A stretch of 39,457 bases of DNA from Bacteroidales bacterium. GTDB lineage: Bacteria; Bacteroidota; Bacteroidia; Bacteroidales; F082. The stretch is taken from assembly GCA_017549605.1 (NCBI GenBank), contig JAFYUH010000103.1, positions 1 through 39,457 of the forward strand, written 5' to 3'. This document shows, in pieces, positions 7,209 to 15,635 of this stretch (positions are counted from its first letter, which is position 1; each line of letters begins with the position of its first letter). The notes under the pieces were generated by a model, which worked only from the letters and a program-made list of their open reading frames with translations, was not told where the DNA came from and did no database searches. A program made the translations under genes and the position numbers.

Positions 7209-10200
7209 CTATTTTAACGATTCATAAATCATATTCTTGAGTCTCAATGACTCTTGAATCAGATGAACATCTTCTTTACTTCCTTTAGGATTTTCAAGTC
7301 CAACATTTTTCTTTCCTCTCAATCGGAACTTCATGTCATCCAAGTCGCCTTGTATCATGATTCCAAGTCTTCTGAACGGCCATGGATTTGCCACTCCTAA
7401 TCTATAGTCGAAAGTCATGTTAAGATTATGACGGCCACCTACGACAGCCTGATATTTATCGACGGTGATAAGTGTTGGATATACGTCGATTTCGTTCTTG
7501 AAAGCTGTTATCTCAACATTGAGATTATCTATAGTGTTATGTTCCTTGTCCTTGAATCCGAGCAATCTGCCAAGTTTCTTATAGGTGGCGTTATCAAGTA
7601 TCACCAAGTCCTTTCCGTGTATCGCAGTCGCGCCCTTCAAGGTAGAGATTTTCATATCATAGTTAGATTTAAGATATGTCTCCACTGCGAAATGGAACTC
7701 GGCCTTTCCTGCAAAGGAACTGAGCATAGGAACAAGAGTGTCTATCTCTGGAACAAGTTTGATCATCTCTGCGATGTCAATCTCAAGGAGATGTAAGTCC
7801 AAACCGAGATAGAGATGGTTTCTGCGAGGCGACTTATACATCGCTGTGACTTCCATAGTAGCAGCATCTGAGGTGAAGCCCATTTCCTGCAATACCATCA
7901 AGCCGTCTTTAACGGTGAGCCCGCCGCCTATATTAGACAGGTTCATATCTCCTGCTATAGCCTTCTCGATATTTGTATTCAGTGTTATGTCGATGCCAAG
8001 AGGAACCATAAACGGATTGTCTTCCTTTACGACAGCATCTGTCACAACAGCCTCTTCTGCGACTAAAGTAGTGTCGCCCATGCCGCTGAAGAGTTCCATA
8101 ATCTGGTTCACGTCAGTATAATGTGATGTGAAATCAAGAGTTCCTTTCAAGAGCGCTTCCTTTTTCAAGAACTCGTCTACATTTGTAAACTTGCCTTGTA
8201 ATTCAAAGTCAGAATTGCCTAAGACGACGCTGCTGTTCTTGATATCTATTCCAGTTGTATCATATTGGAAGTCAATAGATGGAATATAAACAGGCACTGG
8301 GATATCGCTCATGGAGAAGACTGCCTTGTTCAACTGTATTCCTGCATGAGGATTCCATTGCAAGATCACATCTTCCTGACTGTCGTCGTAGTCTGCTGAA
8401 ACATTGAAGTCGAGTTTCTCTGTTGCGAAGCTCATCTCATCACCCATTTCAAACGACAAACTGTCGCCGTTATAAACTGCTATATATGAAGCGTCTTTGC
8501 CATTTTCTTTCATGAACATCGCGACACTTCCTTTTGGATTATTGGTGAAGAAAGTCATGTCATCCATAGAAGCATCTATTCTTGAAAGACTGTAATCGGC
8601 ATATACCGACATTGGAACGTTTTCGTCCAAGATATTAGAAACCTGCGCGTCTATGTTATAATCCTTAAGACTTGCCACTATCATTTCAGACACTTTCGCA
8701 TCTAAGTTTGTGCCGCTTATCTCAACATTTATCAGGCTGTTTGCTACAACTTCCGAAGTAGAGTTTGGCAAAGTGAATTTGACATTAAGCTCATCAGCAT
8801 TAACATTTATTGTATCGCAATAAACCATCTTCATGTCATTCCATTGCAAGTCGCCATTGACTTTAGCATCAGCGAAATCCATGTTAGTAAGCTGATAGTT
8901 ATTAACATTAACATTAGCATTTACATTCATTTTCACCTTACCGCCAGCAACTATTCCTTCAGGAAGGAAATCTTGAAGTTCGTCAAGGTCAGCATTAGCA
9001 TTAAGGTTTATATTGCAATACATCTTATCCATCATGTCTTTTACAGCACCTGAGAAAGAGAGTGATGATTTTGACATATTAGCCTTCAGATAATTGACAT
9101 AAACATCTGACTTATTGTTAAGGTCTAAGTCAGCTTTTATTGAAGTATTGAAATCTGTTATAGGGTAAGGCAGCATCTCTGGCATTGAGATCATACCTTT
9201 ATTATATTCTATTTCAGTATTCACGACAGGCATTGATGTTTCGTTATAGACACCTTTTATGTCAGCGGCGAGTTTAAGTTCACCTTTAACGTCTATGCCT
9301 TCGAGAAGTTCTTCGCGCATCGAAGCTGGTATCAGTCCGATGAGCTCTTCCATAATTATGGTATTGGTTTTTAAGTTCATGTCGACATTGATGTCATCGT
9401 TAGGCATTGAGACCTTACCGATCATATCGACGAAGATATTGTTGATGGCAAATTGTGAAGCGCCGAGTTCCACGTCCATAGTGCTCAATGTAGCATTGAC
9501 AGGCATTATCATTCTGACGTCAGCCTTGTTCACCAGTTGCTCATCATCCATGCTAAATGACAAGTCGTTGACAATCATTTCAGCATTACCTTTTATTACA
9601 TCATAGTTATTGATGTCGCCTTTGTATTTGAATTCGAAAGAATCGAACTCAGCGATTTGTCCTTCGCTTTCATAAAATAAAATAGAAGAAGATGCCTTGA
9701 CATCCGCATTGATATTATCTCCGCGCATCTCAGCATCTCCTTCTAATTTTAAGTCGTTAAGTTTCACAGCCATTGACAATGTGTCTGTCATCTGTTGATA
9801 TACGATATCACGTAAAGACATATTCACATTGCCGGCGATGTTTTCCCCTCTTACCTTAGCTTTCGCTGACATATTTAACCCATTAATGTCGGCGAACATA
9901 CCTTGAGTTTGGTCGGTGTAATTTACGGCAACATCATTGAGTTTCATTGAAACCAAGTCAATGCCGTAGACAAACTCCGAGTTTCCATCCTCGCTCACGG
10001 TATCTGCTTGTGATGGAGGGAAAATATCGATGTTTGTATTTCCAAGCTTGTCAGTAAAAAGATTTACATAACCGCCTTTCAATTTACATTCATCGATTAT
10101 AATCTGATCTCCCTTAAGGAACTTCTTGATATCCACTGAAACAACACATTCATTGATATAGGCGAGCGTGTCGGATGGATTCCCGTCCATCGGATTGACA

Positions 10201-10430
10201 AGCACGACATCATTGATTTTCAATCCAACTTTAGGGAAGGATTTAAATACTGTGAGGTCGGCTCTTTCTATATCGAAGTCGCAGTTGATAAAGTTAGGTG
10301 CCTGATTTTTCACTATTGATGTTAAGCGAGCAGGAGTCACCACAAACCAGCACGCAACCGTCACGGCTACCAATAGGAATACTATCAAAGAACCTAAGCT
10401 TATCAGTGTTATCTTCAGCGGCTTTTTCAT
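7209..10430 (-). CDS. AsmA-like outer-membrane biogenesis protein
   Basis: A 1,073-residue protein with one N-terminal membrane helix (about 9-31, LISLGSLIVFLLVAVTVACW). A long region rich in beta strands follows, ending in the conserved AsmA C-terminal part (LDLHLLEIDIAEMIKLVPEIDTLVP; FRRLGIMIQGDLDDMKFRLRGKK near the end). Proteins of the AsmA/TamB class are long periplasmic proteins thought to carry lipids between the membranes or to influence outer-membrane assembly. The exact cargo is unknown here. It starts one base after the stop of the small lipoprotein gene, so the two are almost certainly co-translated. No promoter is visible in front of it. Confidence 0.85.
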   Translation of the reverse strand: MKKPLKITLISLGSLIVFLLVAVTVACWFVVTPARLTSIVKNQAPNFINCDFDIERADLTVFKSFPKVGLKINDVVLVNPMDGNPSDTLAYINECVVSVDIKKFLKGDQIIIDECKLKGGYVNLFTDKLGNTNIDIFPPSQADTVSEDGNSEFVYGIDLVSMKLNDVAVNYTDQTQGMFADINGLNMSAKAKVRGENIAGNVNMSLRDIVYQQMTDTLSMAVKLNDLKLEGDAEMRGDNINADVKASSSILFYESEGQIAEFDSFEFKYKGDINNYDVIKGNAEMIVNDLSFSMDDEQLVNKADVRMIMPVNATLSTMDVELGASQFAINNIFVDMIGKVSMPNDDINVDMNLKTNTIIMEELIGLIPASMREELLEGIDVKGELKLAADIKGVYNETSMPVVNTEIEYNKGMISMPEMLPYPITDFNTSIKADLDLNNKSDVYVNYLKANMSKSSLSFSGAVKDMMDKMYCNINLNANADLDELQDFLPEGIVAGGKVKMNVNANVNVNNYQLTNMDFADAKVNGDLQWNDMKMVYCDTINVNADELNVKFTLPNSTSEVVANSLINVEISGTNLDAKVSEMIVASLKDYNIDAQVSNILDENVPMSVYADYSLSRIDASMDDMTFFTNNPKGSVAMFMKENGKDASYIAVYNGDSLSFEMGDEMSFATEKLDFNVSADYDDSQEDVILQWNPHAGIQLNKAVFSMSDIPVPVYIPSIDFQYDTTGIDIKNSSVVLGNSDFELQGKFTNVDEFLKKEALLKGTLDFTSHYTDVNQIMELFSGMGDTTLVAEEAVVTDAVVKEDNPFMVPLGIDITLNTNIEKAIAGDMNLSNIGGGLTVKDGLMVLQEMGFTSDAATMEVTAMYKSPRRNHLYLGLDLHLLEIDIAEMIKLVPEIDTLVPMLSSFAGKAEFHFAVETYLKSNYDMKISTLKGATAIHGKDLVILDNATYKKLGRLLGFKDKEHNTIDNLNVEITAFKNEIDVYPTLITVDKYQAVVGGRHNLNMTFDYRLGVANPWPFRRLGIMIQGDLDDMKFRLRGKKNVGLENPKGSKEDVHLIQESLRLKNMIYESLK

Positions 10431-10431
10431 A

Positions 10432-10821
10432 TCAATTAGCCCTAATCAGATTATAAGTGGCTCTGAGGCCTTCATTGTTATACTTGAAATTTGTTGAAGT
10501 CAACTCCAAGATGTTACAATACTGAGGCACAATAGCATCACTTATTTCCATCTTGTAGTATTTGAAGAACTTGTCTTCTGCAGATTCATCAAACTCCCAT
10601 GTAAACGATGTAGCTTCTTCTTCTGTGACATCATCTCTGAGGTCCCATTCTTTTCCTGTGCCATCGCTATTGTAGACTTCGAAATACATCTCGTCGGCAG
10701 TCATCCATTTTCCCACAATTTGAGACTTGTCGACATTGGAAGTATTTCCTCCGCCTAAACCGTTACATGATGTCATGCAGACGGTCAACAGCAATAATGC
10801 CACAAAACTTAACTTTTTCAT
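10432..10821 (-). CDS. Small lipoprotein, lipocalin-like
   Basis: A 129-residue protein with a lipoprotein signal peptide: lipobox MTSC with Cys19, so it is exported and lipidated. The mature part begins with a Gly-rich linker, then a KSQIVGKWMTADEMYFEVYNSDG stretch like the small lipocalin-type or DUF4923-like proteins of Bacteroidetes. Function unknown. It lies 18 bases behind ridA and one base before the asmA-like gene, so it belongs to the mltC-ridA-asmA unit and may serve the envelope together with the AsmA-like protein. Confidence 0.75.
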   Translation of the reverse strand: MKKLSFVALLLLTVCMTSCNGLGGGNTSNVDKSQIVGKWMTADEMYFEVYNSDGTGKEWDLRDDVTEEEATSFTWEFDESAEDKFFKYYKMEISDAIVPQYCNILELTSTNFKYNNEGLRATYNLIRAN

Positions 10822-10839
10822 ATTATTGGTTTTCTAAGA

Positions 10840-11217
10840 TTACTTAGCTGCAATCATTTCGATTTCAACGAGAACTTCTTTTGGAAGTGTTCTTACTGCG
10901 AAAGCTGCTCTTGCAGGAGGATTTTGTGTAAAGCGTTTGCCATACACTTCGTTCATTGCTGCGAAGTTAGCCATGTCGCTGAGTAAGCATGTTGATTTAA
11001 CAACGTTTTCGAATGTATAACCAGCTTCTGTCAAGATACCTTCGAGGTTTTTCATGACTTGTTCTGTTTGTTCGTAAATGCCACCTTCAACGATGTTGCC
11101 TGTTTCTGGGTTGATTGGAATCTGGCCAGAGATGAACAACATGCCGTTTACTTCGATAGCTTGGCTGTAAGGGCCGATTGCACCAGGTGCATTTTTTGTT
11201 GCAATAACTCTTTTCAT
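10840..11217 (-). CDS. ridA: RidA family reactive enamine/imine deaminase
   Basis: A cytoplasmic protein of 125 residues, the usual family length, that hydrolyses enamine/imine intermediates such as 2-aminoacrylate released by PLP enzymes including threonine/serine dehydratase. Family marks are KNAPGAIGPYSQAIEVNGMLFISGQIP at the N-terminus, ACLL/CLLSDM in the middle, PPARAAFAVRTLPKEVLVEIEMIA at the C-terminus with the substrate-carboxylate arginine and the conserved Glu. It lies 28 bases behind the mltC-like gene with no promoter between. Its presence near a threonine deaminase gene (4928-6145) makes biochemical sense although the two are not in one operon. Confidence 0.95.
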   Translation of the reverse strand: MKRVIATKNAPGAIGPYSQAIEVNGMLFISGQIPINPETGNIVEGGIYEQTEQVMKNLEGILTEAGYTFENVVKSTCLLSDMANFAAMNEVYGKRFTQNPPARAAFAVRTLPKEVLVEIEMIAAK

Positions 11218-11245
11218 TATTTTATGATTTTAAATTTGTTAATAA

Positions 11246-12442
11246 TTATTTCATCCATTCATTAAAATTATTCATTCTTTCCGTCACTTTCCTGATATAA
11301 TTCTGTGTCTCAGGAAGCAATTTGTTTTCAAAATACTTAAACAATTCCTCGTACGACATCTCGTTGATTTGAGGGATAGCCTTAGATATTTTGGTATCGC
11401 CACGCAAGGCTCTTGCCACATTGCCAGCGCCAGTGTTATATGATGCTATGATGCAGAGGTCTCTGCTGTCAGGATCAGTCACCTTAGTATAATAACGTTT
11501 GTTCAAGAGATAGAGATAATGGACGCCCATCTCGATATTGTTTTCTGGTTCATAAAGATAGTTGGCTGTTGGTTGTGAGAATGACTTGTTCAAGCTTGCC
11601 GCACAGTCCTTGCCTGCTGATGTAGGAACGATCTGCATAAGTCCGTATGCTGGCACGTATGACTTAGCCTTAGGATTGAAAGACGACTCTGTCTGCATCA
11701 CAGCATATACCATAGCTGGATTGACTTCATATTTACGGCAATAAGTTTCAACTTCTTTCTTATAAGCCTCAGCTCTTGTCTTGATATGATCTGGAACCAA
11801 ATCCAGTTTCACGGTAACGACCTGACGTATCTCGCCGTCATCACCTGTGATTTCTTTCTTTTCAACAACGACTTCTTGAACTATTTCCTTCACGCTTTCT
11901 TCTACGTTTTCCTCTGTCACGAGTTCGCCTGAAGGAGTCTGAATCTGATTTTCAAGTACTGGAGTCTCTTGCAAAGGCAAGGCTTTTTCCTTTTCAGAAT
12001 CATAATCTTTGGTGGTTCCCTTATTAACGATAAGCTCCTTGATTTTCTCTTCCACCTTCTCCTCCAACTTCTCTTCTGATTTCTCTTCCTCTGGTGTGAT
12101 GATTATCTCTATAGTAGCTTCTCCTTGTTCAAAGTCAACGATGCTACGGCTTTTGCCGTCATCTGAATATTCAACCCATTCTTTTTCAGTGCTCTCTGCA
12201 ACATTGCCGCCGCCCCACATCGCACTCATCTCCTTGACAAATTTCTCGTATGCTTCTTTTTCAGCTTTTACATAATCTTGATATTCTTTTTCCAAGTCAT
12301 TATATAAAGCTTTGTCGCTCTGCATCATGGCTTCCATCTGTTTTTGTTGTTCTTTCTTGAACTTTTCAAACTCAGACTCCACCTGTGCATAAGCGCCATT
12401 TACGCAAAACGCCAATAATATTATCAAGAGACTCTTCCTCAT
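11246..12442 (-). CDS. mltC: Lytic murein transglycosylase, MltC/SLT family
   Basis: A signal peptide ends at ...NGAYA|Q. An N-terminal charged, helical domain (21-80) and a low-complexity Glu/Lys linker (about 110-200) precede a Slt-type catalytic domain from about 225. The catalytic Glu252 lies in VMQTESSFNP, followed by the family motifs YGLMQIVPTSAG and IASYNTGAGNVARAL. Such enzymes cleave the glycan strands of peptidoglycan in the periplasm to give 1,6-anhydro ends. The combination of an N-terminal domain and a catalytic domain resembles MltC, but this form ends its signal peptide at Gln rather than a lipidated Cys. It is the first gene of the unit mltC, ridA, lipoprotein, asmA-like, with a -7 box 23 bases before the start. 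Confidence 0.88.
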   Translation of the reverse strand: MRKSLLIILLAFCVNGAYAQVESEFEKFKKEQQKQMEAMMQSDKALYNDLEKEYQDYVKAEKEAYEKFVKEMSAMWGGGNVAESTEKEWVEYSDDGKSRSIVDFEQGEATIEIIITPEEEKSEEKLEEKVEEKIKELIVNKGTTKDYDSEKEKALPLQETPVLENQIQTPSGELVTEENVEESVKEIVQEVVVEKKEITGDDGEIRQVVTVKLDLVPDHIKTRAEAYKKEVETYCRKYEVNPAMVYAVMQTESSFNPKAKSYVPAYGLMQIVPTSAGKDCAASLNKSFSQPTANYLYEPENNIEMGVHYLYLLNKRYYTKVTDPDSRDLCIIASYNTGAGNVARALRGDTKISKAIPQINEMSYEELFKYFENKLLPETQNYIRKVTERMNNFNEWMK

Positions 12443-12464
12443 AACATACTGTCAATAATACCCG

Positions 12465-12472
12465 CAAATTTA
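12465..12472 (-). promoter_or_regulatory. -7 promoter element (TAAATTTG) of the mltC unit
   Basis: The complement TAAATTTG fits TAnnTTTG and would give a leader of roughly 15 bases before mltC. It is the only such box found ahead of the genes from mltC to the MauE-like protein. Confidence 0.5.
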
Positions 12473-12538
12473 TTATAATTATTTAAAAAAACAAATAATA
12501 AATGCAGATTGTTATTAACACACAATTGTTAATAAAAT

Positions 12539-12738
12539 GGAACTGAGGAACTGAGGAATTAAGGAATTGAGGAACTGAGGAATTGAGGAACTGAGGAACT
12601 GAGGAACTGAGGAACTGAGGAATTAAGGAATTGAGGAATTGAGGAACTAAGGAACTGAGGAACTAAGGAATTAAGGAATTGAGGAATTGAGGAACTGAGG
12701 AATTGAGGAATTAAGGAATTAAGGAACTGAGGAACTAA
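12539..12738. repeat. Array of 25 perfect-length octamers, GGAAYTRA
   Basis: From 12539 to 12738 there are 25 units, all exactly 8 bp and all matching GGAAYTRA. Only positions 5 (C/T) and 7 (A/G) vary, in all four combinations. There is no indel. The minus strand is free of stops. An 8-bp inverted repeat (TTATTAAC/GTTAATAA) lies just to the left, near 12516-12539. Confidence 0.95.
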
Positions 12739-12754
12739 AGAGGAGTATCTTCTC

Positions 12755-12834
12755 ATACCCTTATACCCTCATACCCTTATACCCTCATACCCTTATACCC
12801 TCATACCCTCATACCCTCATACCCTTACACCCTC
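12755..12834. repeat. Array of ten octamers, ATACCCTY
   Basis: Ten units of 8 bp: nine fit ATACCCTY and the last is ACACCCTC. The array ends 6 bases before the lptD stop codon. The same family recurs at about 27440-27483, 29180-29220 and 30080-30100. Confidence 0.95.
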
Positions 12835-12839
12835 AAATC

Positions 12840-15587
12840 CTAATTATCCCTATAGTCTTTCTTCTTTGTCAGCTTCAAGTCTTGAAGTGCGGAGGCTTTC
12901 ACGTTGATAGTGAAGTTCCAGCTTTTATATGTTCCGAGCGGAATCCAGTTGAAGCGCATCTCCCAACAGTGCAGGTCGCGATATATTGTCAAAGATGTAT
13001 AGGACAGCTTCTTGAGTTCAAAGTCCCAGCCCGACTGCACAGAGACCTTCCAGTTAGGAGAAAGGTTTATGTTACCATTAACACCTAGCGTCTGGATGAC
13101 TTTCCTATCATCTTTTAATATATAGTTGATATACGACAGGTTATTCGATAAGGTAAGATTATAACTCAAGGACAAAGCCCATTTCGTTGTCCAATCGACA
13201 TAGTTTCCAGGATTAGACCGTATGTCGTTCATCTCTTCCTCCGAAGCTAGCGACGACTCATATTGTTTTGGCGCAGCCTTCTTTCCTTTATTTTTAAATG
13301 TGTCATTGTTCAAGGAATAGTTGATGCTGAAATTCCAAGCCACGCTGTTTTTTCTGAACAGACGTTTGTTGACATCCCATTCAAACTGGTTGAGCTGCTT
13401 TTTGCCCAAAGAGTCGAGGATATAAGGATCCCAGATGCTGGAATATCTGACAGATAAGTTTTTGAACAATGTCGTTCTTCCGTTCACTGAGAGATACGAG
13501 AAATTAAGCGAGTCTTTCGCTATGTCGTAGCTTCCGCTGAAAGTAAGATCTTCTATGACTTTCACCTTCTTGAGACCAGTGATGGTATCTTTTTTCGACG
13601 GCACCTTTATCTCCAGATTATTGCCGAAGCTATAGTTGATTCGTCCCGACTCACTTGATGGCGGCGTTCCATATATATTTCCCTGGAACATAGAATACAA
13701 CTGCTCGATACCATTGGCATCGTAATATGTATCATAATAATTCCAGAAGTCTTTTGAGAAGTCCGGATTATACGACACGCCTATCGAAGGAGTGAACACA
13801 TGGCGTATCGCACGGATAGGACCTTTTTTAAAGGCGAGCATACCGTAAAGTTTCGTAGTCATGCTACTTGACACATCGAAACTGAATACGTTTCTAAACT
13901 GATTTATGGTGTCAGTCTTGAGATAACCGCCGGCAGCCATAGAAGGATCCTCGACCCATTGTTTCTCAAAATATCTGAAATACATCCTATCCAACAAATT
14001 CACAGATGTGGTCCATGTGACATATTTAAAAAGTTTCACAGGCATGCTTATCGGCACTCTATGCTGCATGCCATTCTGCAGATTGTCGAGCCATCCTGGA
14101 CGGAAGTAAAGGCTATCGGCCATGCTCATATAATTCTTCGCATTGGCGGTATAGCTGATATACATATCCTTATACCATCTCTTCTTCGCAGAGTTACCTA
14201 TATTTTTAAAAGGATACACACGATTCATGGTAAGCGTGACTTCAGGCAAAGTAACCGTCATGACACGAGTGAGAGTGTTTTGGCTATGGCTAGCGTTAGC
14301 CGTAAAATTGAATAGGTTGCCTATTCTAGTCTGATACGCAACACTTGACTGGAAGGTGTTGCTCAAGTATTCGTTAGAAGATATAGCGTTGTATTTGTTA
14401 TAGTTAGAGCTCACGATATAGACGTCGGCAGAGAAAGAAGACTTAGGTCTTGCCTTAGGGTCTTGCTTATGAACCCAACGCACTTTGAAGTCGGTGCTTT
14501 CGTTATAGTCGGCAGAGCCTTTGGAACCGATCTTATTCACGGCATAGCTTCCGGAAAAGGAACCGTTGTAAGCATAACGTTTGTTATAACGAAGCGTAGG
14601 TTTCAACGCCCAGCTACCTCTGGTGTAGATATCACCGACAAGCTGGAAGTCCAAATACTCGTTGATACCCCAATAGAAACCACCATTCTCAAAATAGAAG
14701 CCTCGGTTGGCAGACTCACCCCATGTAGGAACCAAGATACCGTTACGCTGACCTTTGGAGTTCGGGAAGATGCCGAAAGGAACGCCTATAGGAAGCGGCG
14801 TCTCCATCAGTCGGAAATAAGCAGGACCAGTGACGATCTTATCATCTGGAATGACCTTGGCCTTGCCGAAATAAAACTCGAAGTGAGGATGCTCCTGATT
14901 GCTGCAAGTGGTAAAGGAACCCGACTTGATATTGATAGAGTTGTCCTCCATCTTCTTGATTTTAGAGCCATGGATATAACCCATAGCATCTTCAGTAAAC
15001 ACCTTGGTGATGACACCTTTCTTGGTCTCGAAGTTAAAGGTCATAGATTCTGAAAGATATCTTTTATCACCTTCCAAAAATATTGGAGAGCCATAAAGTT
15101 TACCAGTAGAATCAAGAAGACCTTTGGCAAAGACGGTACGTTTGTCAAAGTCGAATTCTATAAATGCAGCCTCGATGGTGATATCTTCATAAACGACTTT
15201 AGCGTCGCCGTAATAATAGACTTTGTTATTCTTGAAATCCTGCACAGTGGAGTCGTTGCAAGAACGTTCTATCTTATCATCGATGAAAGATTCTTTTGTT
15301 GCAGGTTTCTTTCGTTCTGATGGAACATCTTCTTTTTTGGCAATGGTATCAATGACTGTGTCGTTATGCTTTTGAGGAACGACGACCTCTTTTTTCACAG
15401 TGTCGACGACAAGGACTTTTTCCGTGTCTGTTTTTATTGTATCAGCAACATAAGGCGTTGACACACTGACAGTATCTTGCTTCTCCTCAGTTTCGCCCAC
15501 GACATCCAAAGTCTTGCAACCCGACATCATGAAGGCGAGAGAAAAGAAAAAAACAATAAAAAGATTATATCTGTCAGTCCTCAACAA
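12840..15587 (-). CDS. lptD: LptD-type outer-membrane LPS assembly protein
   Basis: A 915-residue protein. The N-terminus is hydrophobic with a possible lipobox (MMSGC, Cys24), then a Thr/Val/Lys-rich linker (about 30-100). An OstA/LptA-like beta-jellyroll follows at about 110-235 (NNKVYYYGDAKVVYEDITIEA; GSFTTCSNQEHPHFEFYFG), then a long beta-barrel domain (LptD C-terminal) to the end. This is the arrangement of the putative LptD of Bacteroidetes, which inserts LPS into the outer leaflet. Cysteines for the disulfides of the proteobacterial protein are not arranged in the same way. It is transcribed away from the amidase operon, with promoters that overlap (15597-15627). It is co-located with an OstA-like gene, which supports a shared role in LPS transport. 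Confidence 0.87.
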   Translation of the reverse strand: MLRTDRYNLFIVFFFSLAFMMSGCKTLDVVGETEEKQDTVSVSTPYVADTIKTDTEKVLVVDTVKKEVVVPQKHNDTVIDTIAKKEDVPSERKKPATKESFIDDKIERSCNDSTVQDFKNNKVYYYGDAKVVYEDITIEAAFIEFDFDKRTVFAKGLLDSTGKLYGSPIFLEGDKRYLSESMTFNFETKKGVITKVFTEDAMGYIHGSKIKKMEDNSINIKSGSFTTCSNQEHPHFEFYFGKAKVIPDDKIVTGPAYFRLMETPLPIGVPFGIFPNSKGQRNGILVPTWGESANRGFYFENGGFYWGINEYLDFQLVGDIYTRGSWALKPTLRYNKRYAYNGSFSGSYAVNKIGSKGSADYNESTDFKVRWVHKQDPKARPKSSFSADVYIVSSNYNKYNAISSNEYLSNTFQSSVAYQTRIGNLFNFTANASHSQNTLTRVMTVTLPEVTLTMNRVYPFKNIGNSAKKRWYKDMYISYTANAKNYMSMADSLYFRPGWLDNLQNGMQHRVPISMPVKLFKYVTWTTSVNLLDRMYFRYFEKQWVEDPSMAAGGYLKTDTINQFRNVFSFDVSSSMTTKLYGMLAFKKGPIRAIRHVFTPSIGVSYNPDFSKDFWNYYDTYYDANGIEQLYSMFQGNIYGTPPSSESGRINYSFGNNLEIKVPSKKDTITGLKKVKVIEDLTFSGSYDIAKDSLNFSYLSVNGRTTLFKNLSVRYSSIWDPYILDSLGKKQLNQFEWDVNKRLFRKNSVAWNFSINYSLNNDTFKNKGKKAAPKQYESSLASEEEMNDIRSNPGNYVDWTTKWALSLSYNLTLSNNLSYINYILKDDRKVIQTLGVNGNINLSPNWKVSVQSGWDFELKKLSYTSLTIYRDLHCWEMRFNWIPLGTYKSWNFTINVKASALQDLKLTKKKDYRDN

Positions 15588-15596
15588 TTTATTTTA

Positions 15597-15604
15597 TATT
15601 TTTG
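15597..15604 (+). promoter_or_regulatory. -7 promoter element (TATTTTTG) of the amidase operon
   Basis: It fits TAnnTTTG and lies 32 bases before the ATG at 15636. It supports 15636 rather than the upstream in-frame start at 15477, which would lie inside lptD. Confidence 0.6.
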
Positions 15605-15619
15605 TAGAAAATTTGTATG

Positions 15620-15627
15620 CAAATATA
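15620..15627 (-). promoter_or_regulatory. -7 promoter element (TATATTTG) of lptD
   Basis: The complement TATATTTG fits TAnnTTTG and gives a leader of about 25 bases for lptD. It lies downstream of the plus-strand -7 box, so the two promoters face into each other and overlap. Confidence 0.6.
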
Positions 15628-15635
15628 CGTTTCTT

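Noticed and set aside
12516-12539. Possible replication origin or DnaA-box cluster next to the large array
   Set aside because: TTATTAAC-type sequence does not match the DnaA box consensus and there are no origin-linked genes.
12559-12756. Open frame of 65 codons in the octamer array (repeated PQFLNS/PQFLSS)
   Set aside because: It is open only because the unit has no stop on this strand; no start signal or promoter and no similarity to any protein.
12539-12834. Possible CRISPR array
   Set aside because: Units are contiguous octamers without spacers, and there are no cas genes.
15477-15635. Longer amidase start at 15477
   Set aside because: It would overlap lptD by 111 bases, lie before the promoter box and hide the signal peptide.
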